Shown: piece after piece, positions 8,124-10,486 of the stretch
How positions within the stretch are numbered: the stretch's first letter is position 1
How the letters are laid out: each line of letters opens with the position of its first letter
Origin: Thiomicrorhabdus sp.
Lineage (GTDB): Bacteria; Pseudomonadota; Gammaproteobacteria; Thiomicrospirales; Thiomicrospiraceae
Reading direction: 5' to 3'
Length of the DNA stretch: 10,486 nucleotides
Assembly (NCBI GenBank): GCA_015488565.1
Contig: WFNQ01000216.1
Location: 1-10,486, forward strand
Notes under the pieces: generated by a model
Databases searched by the model: none
What the model saw: the letters and a program-made list of their open reading frames with translations, nothing else
What the model was told of the DNA's origin: nothing
Translations under genes and position numbers: made by a program

Positions 8124-8733
8124 TCTGTTTTTAGGCAAGGCAAGCCCTGAGTTTTTTTCTTTAACAGGGGAGACCGTAGGGGTAGATGAAGTTGGGCGTG
8201 GTCCATTAATAGGAGATGTGGTTGCGGCGGCTGTTATTTTACCAGTGGGATGCCAATTGCCATTAAAAGATTCTAAAAAATTATCGGAATCGAAAAGAGA
8301 GACTTTGGCAGAGGCAATTAAAGAGCAGGCCGTTGCTTATGCCATTGCGGTGGCAACACCTGCCGAGATTGATGAATTGAATATTTTACAAGCGACGATG
8401 CTTGCCATGCAGCGTGCCATTCTTGAGCTGGTCGAAAAAAAGCATAAAATTTCTTTGGTATACGTGGATGGAAATCGCTGCCCTAACGTTCCGCTACTCT
8501 GTCAGTCCGTGGTAAAGGGGGATGATAAAGTGATGGAGATCAGTGCCGCCTCTATTCTCGCAAAGGTCTATCGTGACCAGCAGATGGTTGAGTTACATAA
8601 ACAACATCCTGAATATGGATTTGATCAGCATAAAGGATACCCAACGGTAAAGCACTTATTGGCAATTCAAGAAAATGGTTTAATAGAAGGGTACCGAAAG
8701 TCTTTTAAACCCGTTAAAAAAATGCTTGATTAA
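8113..8733 (+). CDS. rnhB: Ribonuclease HII
   Basis: RNase HII cuts the RNA strand of RNA/DNA hybrids and starts removal of single ribonucleotides misplaced in DNA. The 206-residue product (E. coli 198) has the DEDD metal site: D25-E26 in VGVDEVGRGPL, D119 in YVDGNRCP and D155 in ILAKVYRDQ. It also has the GVDE-xGRG signature that recognises the ribonucleotide junction, the KDSKKLSESKR block and the C-terminal YGFDQHKGYPT segment. The start is TTG 8113, supported by AAGGA at 8100-8104 with about 8 nt spacing. It overlaps the end of lpxB, as in other gammaproteobacteria. It has no role in the envelope and is here through conserved order. In E. coli dnaE comes next; here the operon apparently ends. 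Confidence 0.96.
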   Translation: MQNDLFLGKASPEFFSLTGETVGVDEVGRGPLIGDVVAAAVILPVGCQLPLKDSKKLSESKRETLAEAIKEQAVAYAIAVATPAEIDELNILQATMLAMQRAILELVEKKHKISLVYVDGNRCPNVPLLCQSVVKGDDKVMEISAASILAKVYRDQQMVELHKQHPEYGFDQHKGYPTVKHLLAIQENGLIEGYRKSFKPVKKMLD

Positions 8734-8814
8734 AATTTTTACTCCAGAGTACCCTCTCTTGAGCAAGCTCAATTCACCTTTGTCCCACCTCGGTTCTGAT
8801 TTTTTTATTCATTT

Positions 8815-8842
8815 TGCTAAATTGCTAAATAGAAACTATATT
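8815..8842 (+). promoter_or_regulatory. Candidate sigma-70 promoter for cheV
   Basis: TTGCTA (8815-8820) and TATATT (8837-8842) are separated by 16 bp inside the 203-bp spacer between rnhB and cheV, giving a leader of about 90 nt. TTGCTA occurs a second time at 8822-8827, too close for a normal spacer. I see no FliA-type or sigma-54-type promoter before this chemotaxis gene. The match is moderate in an A+T-rich stretch, so this is a guess. No strong terminator for rnhB is seen in the same spacer. Confidence 0.35.
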
Positions 8843-8936
8843 TTTGAGTTAGAATTAAAAAAACATTTTTTGTATGACTGGCCTTTTGCTTGTGTAAAGG
8901 GTTCTTGTCTTTTAATGGTTAGGGTGGGCGACAGGT

Positions 8937-9929
8937 ATGAGTACTACTTTAGAACAAGTTGAAAAAACAGCACAATTAAGTAAAAACAATCAAATGAGCT
9001 TGATGATTTTTCAAGTTCAATTCCCCAAGCCTGATTACGAACCCCCTTACTATGGAATGAATGTTTTTAAGGTGCGAGAGGTGTTGGAGGGGCGTTCTTA
9101 CAATGTTGCTCCTATGCCAGACCATAATACGCTGGTTGAGGGGATGATTGAGCTTCGTGGTGTGTATTTGCCCGTGATTGATCTGCCGAAATGGATGTCG
9201 TTTGATATGACGGAAGAGGAGCGAGAAAAATCGATTATTATCGTGGCTGATTTTAGTAATAATTTTATTGGCTTAAGAGTCTCACATATTCACGGAGTGG
9301 AGGAAAAAAATTGGTCGGATATTCATCCAGCAGGAAATTACAATGTGGATGTCAATTCGAATCAAATCGTGAATCATACCTACTTAGAAAATGGTGAGAC
9401 GCTCTGTTTTATTTTGGATATTGAAAAACTGTTAATTGAAGCGATGCCTGCGGTGGCGGAAAAGATTTTTGCTTCAGCTAAAACCGTTGAGAGTACCGAT
9501 GTACACTTTAATGATGAGATGTATCAGAAGACCATCTTGTTTGCAGAAGACAGTAAGTCGATTCAAAAATACATGGGAATGGTTTTTTCTCAACTTGGTT
9601 TGAAATACAAAGGGTTTGATGATGGACAACAATTATTAGATTATATTGATGCGCTTGAGTCATTAGAGGATATTTCAATGGTGTTCACTGATCTTGAAAT
9701 GCCTGTCGCATCAGGACATACGGTGATAAAAACGCTTAAAGCAAATTCAAGAACCAGTCGTTTGCCAATTATTGTTCATACATCGATGACCAGTGATAAC
9801 AACAGTCGTGAAGTTCTGGGAATGGGGGCTAATTACTTTATTGGTAAGGTGGATACCGATTTGATTATTGAAACCATTCAAAAGGTAGAGGGCAGTTATG
9901 TAAAACCACCTGTTGAGGCGATGGCTTAG
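8937..9929 (+). CDS. cheV: Chemotaxis coupling/response-regulator protein CheV
   Basis: CheV couples chemoreceptors to the kinase CheA through a CheW domain and carries a receiver domain that CheA can phosphorylate, tuning adaptation. The 330-residue product has a CheW-like domain (about residues 15-170: NVFKVREVLE, MIELRGVYLPVIDLPKW, a strand with IIIVADF, and a late LCFILDIEKL). A receiver domain follows (about 198-325) with the acidic pair E204-D205, phosphoacceptor D252 in VFTDLEMP, a Thr/Ser in VHTSMTS, and K304. All phosphorylation residues are intact. The residue after K304 is Val rather than the common Pro. No membrane segment is present. The ATG is preceded by AGGGTGGG at 8921-8928. 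It stands alone, with no other chemotaxis gene in view, and ends before a strong terminator, so it is probably its own transcription unit. Confidence 0.94.
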   Translation: MSTTLEQVEKTAQLSKNNQMSLMIFQVQFPKPDYEPPYYGMNVFKVREVLEGRSYNVAPMPDHNTLVEGMIELRGVYLPVIDLPKWMSFDMTEEEREKSIIIVADFSNNFIGLRVSHIHGVEEKNWSDIHPAGNYNVDVNSNQIVNHTYLENGETLCFILDIEKLLIEAMPAVAEKIFASAKTVESTDVHFNDEMYQKTILFAEDSKSIQKYMGMVFSQLGLKYKGFDDGQQLLDYIDALESLEDISMVFTDLEMPVASGHTVIKTLKANSRTSRLPIIVHTSMTSDNNSREVLGMGANYFIGKVDTDLIIETIQKVEGSYVKPPVEAMA

Positions 9930-9964
9930 AACTAAAGCGTAAAATTTTTATAAATACTGAACAT

Positions 9965-9995
9965 AAAAAAAGGCACCTGATCAGGGTGCCTTTTT
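9965..9995. terminator. Bidirectional intrinsic terminator between cheV and rpmJ
   Basis: An 11-bp perfect stem (AAAAAGGCACC at 9967-9977 with GGTGCCTTTTT at 9985-9995) encloses the 7-nt loop TGATCAG. A GC-rich core with an A-run on one side and a T-run on the other works in both directions. It sits 35 bp after the cheV stop and 23 bp beyond the stop of the convergent rpmJ gene, so it most likely ends both transcripts. Confidence 0.9.
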
Positions 9996-10018
9996 GGTTA
10001 TTACAACCGAGCTAAAAT

Positions 10019-10144
10019 TTAACGCTGACGCGCTTTAAATTTAGGGTTCGTTTTGCAAATAACATAGACTTTTCCACGACGTTTAACAATTTGGCAGTCT
10101 TTATGACGTGTTTTAGCTGATTTTAATGAAGATAAAATTTTCAT
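10019..10144 (-). CDS. rpmJ: Ribosomal protein L36, zinc-independent (type B, YkgO-like) form
   Basis: This 41-residue basic protein is the 50S subunit protein bL36, read on the minus strand. It begins MKILSSLKSAKTRHKDCQ and ends NPKFKARQR. It belongs to the second (C-minus, YkgO-like) form. The usual L36 binds zinc with three Cys and one His; here only C17 and C30 remain, with H14 at the first Cys place and F35 at the final His place, so a full zinc site is absent. In many bacteria this form replaces the zinc form when zinc is scarce. A normal zinc-type rpmJ is expected in the ribosomal protein operon elsewhere. The start has GGA 8 nt upstream (10153-10155). The gene has its own strong promoter and converges on cheV with a shared terminator. 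It was found by direct reading because it is short. Confidence 0.93.
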   Translation of the reverse strand: MKILSSLKSAKTRHKDCQIVKRRGKVYVICKTNPKFKARQR

Positions 10145-10191
10145 AGGATATATCCGTTTTTATGGGGTCGAATTTTTAAAAAAACCAATTC

Positions 10192-10211
10192 AACTTAAGT
10201 TCAAATTTGAA
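10192..10211. promoter_or_regulatory. Two adjoining palindromes at the rpmJ transcription start
   Basis: AACTTAAGTT (10192-10201) and TTCAAATTTGAA (10200-10211) are both perfect palindromes and overlap by two bases. They lie at about +1 to +20 of the predicted rpmJ transcript, where a bound repressor would block transcription. TTCAA recurs at 10189-10193. I do not recognise the site: it does not resemble the gammaproteobacterial Zur box, although zinc control would suit this gene. A+T-rich chance symmetry is the alternative. Confidence 0.45.
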
Positions 10212-10218
10212 GTCGCGC

Positions 10219-10247
10219 ATTATAGCCCCTTATATAGACGCTGTCTA
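10219..10247 (-). promoter_or_regulatory. Near-consensus sigma-70 promoter of rpmJ
   Basis: On the minus strand TAGACA (10247-10242) is followed by a 17-bp spacer and a perfect TATAAT (10224-10219). The next bases are GCGCG, a GC-rich discriminator like those of rRNA, tRNA and ribosomal-protein promoters under stringent control. Transcription should begin near 10212, leaving a leader of roughly 65-70 nt. A short dyad TAGAC-GCT-GTCTA (10235-10247) overlaps the -35 element and could be an operator. Confidence 0.8.
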
Positions 10248-10347
10248 GTCTGCACATCGATTAAATGCAAAACATGCATGGAGGTTGTTCTTCAAGATAC
10301 TTTTAAATGACTTATTGAACGCTTCCTTAACGTATAACCCAAATCCT
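10248..10347. other. Gene-free spacer upstream of rpmJ
   Basis: Together with the rpmJ leader and the long hairpin, this makes about 340 bases without a recognisable gene (10145-10486). Reading both strands gives only frames under about 50 codons with no ribosome binding site or family resemblance. One small dyad, ATGCA-AAACA-TGCAT (10265-10279), lies 18 bp upstream of the rpmJ -35 element and might be an upstream regulatory site. Nothing else stands out. Confidence 0.5.
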
Positions 10348-10486
10348 TACATAGAAACACGAATCTAGCGCAACCCTTTGAAAAACCTATGATCTTAAAA
10401 TACTACGCCGAACCTATGGGTGCGACTACATATTTAAAAACCCTAGGTTTTCCAAATGCTTACACTATTTTTCACGTTTCTATGTA
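10348..10486 (-). repeat. Long imperfect hairpin / inverted repeat, possibly an RNA gene or palindromic element, reaching the window edge
   Basis: The two halves are inverted copies around 10416-10417. The ends TACATAGAAAC (10348-10358) and GTTTCTATGTA (10476-10486) match perfectly over 11 bp, and 14 of the outer 16 bp match. Following the pairing inward with one bulge (10468) gives about 67 columns: roughly 48 Watson-Crick pairs, 9 that are A-C on the plus strand (thus G-U on the minus strand) and 10 true mismatches, closing on a 4-nt loop at 10415-10418. No open frame of note lies in it. It has no T-run of its own. It could be a small structured RNA, a palindromic repeat of the MITE or REP kind, or a decayed inverted duplication. 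The right boundary cannot be set because the window ends there. Confidence 0.6.

Noticed and set aside
8759..8772. TTGAG-CAAG-CTCAA dyad as the terminator of rnhB
   Set aside because: The stem is only 5 bp and is not followed by a T-run.
8726..8962. Open frame of 78 codons filling the rnhB-cheV spacer
   Set aside because: It starts at a TTG without a ribosome binding site, overlaps both neighbours, has a composition unlike a protein (rich in Phe/Leu/Lys from A+T-rich DNA) and covers the candidate promoter.
10389..10486. Frame open from ATG 10389 to the window end, a possible 5' end of another gene
   Set aside because: No Shine-Dalgarno sequence precedes it, only 32 codons are visible with no family resemblance, and it lies entirely inside the long inverted repeat, which explains the sequence better.
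10331..10486. The long palindrome as an integron attC site
   Set aside because: Size and imperfect symmetry would fit, but I could not find the paired 7-bp core sites (RYYYAAC and GTTRRRY) at its ends, and no integrase or cassette gene is visible.

Overview
The window is a piece of a Gram-negative, almost certainly gammaproteobacterial, chromosome. By eye it leans towards A+T. It carries the conserved envelope-biogenesis cluster in the order familiar from E. coli: cdsA (3' end only), rseP, bamA, ompH/skp, lpxD, fabZ, lpxA, lpxB, rnhB, all on the + strand. Protein style plus a cheV gene suggests a motile free-living bacterium, possibly near the Thiomicrospira/Hydrogenovibrio group; that placement is inference only.

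Layout. Positions 1-8733 hold the operon, with tiny gaps or overlaps between most genes. Only two short spacers occur, before ompH (about 110 bp) and before fabZ (about 70 bp). The genes belong to one theme. CdsA makes CDP-diacylglycerol for phospholipids. RseP cuts the sigma-E anti-sigma factor when outer-membrane assembly fails. BamA inserts outer-membrane beta-barrels and OmpH/Skp chaperones them across the periplasm. LpxA, LpxD and LpxB carry out acylation and disaccharide steps of lipid A synthesis, and FabZ works on the same 3-hydroxyacyl-ACP pool. RnhB (RNase HII) closes the run; dnaE, which follows rnhB in E. coli, does not follow here. Many genes from lpxD onward appear to start at GTG or TTG.

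Positions 8734-8936 are a non-coding spacer with a plausible promoter, followed by a free-standing chemotaxis gene, cheV (CheW domain plus receiver domain). A symmetric A-tract/stem/T-tract terminator at 9965-9995 serves cheV from one side and a small minus-strand gene from the other. That gene (10019-10144) is the 41-residue zinc-independent type of ribosomal protein L36 and was found by direct reading. It has a near-consensus sigma-70 promoter with a GC-rich discriminator, and two adjoining palindromes lie at its predicted transcription start.

The last part of the window (10248-10486) has no convincing gene. From 10348 to the window edge it folds into one long imperfect hairpin of about 67 paired columns. 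Every transition-type mismatch in the stem becomes a G-U pair on the minus strand and none does so on the plus strand. This is the least explained structure here and may be an RNA gene or a palindromic repeat element that continues beyond the window. The rest of the window is ordinary, conserved housekeeping sequence.
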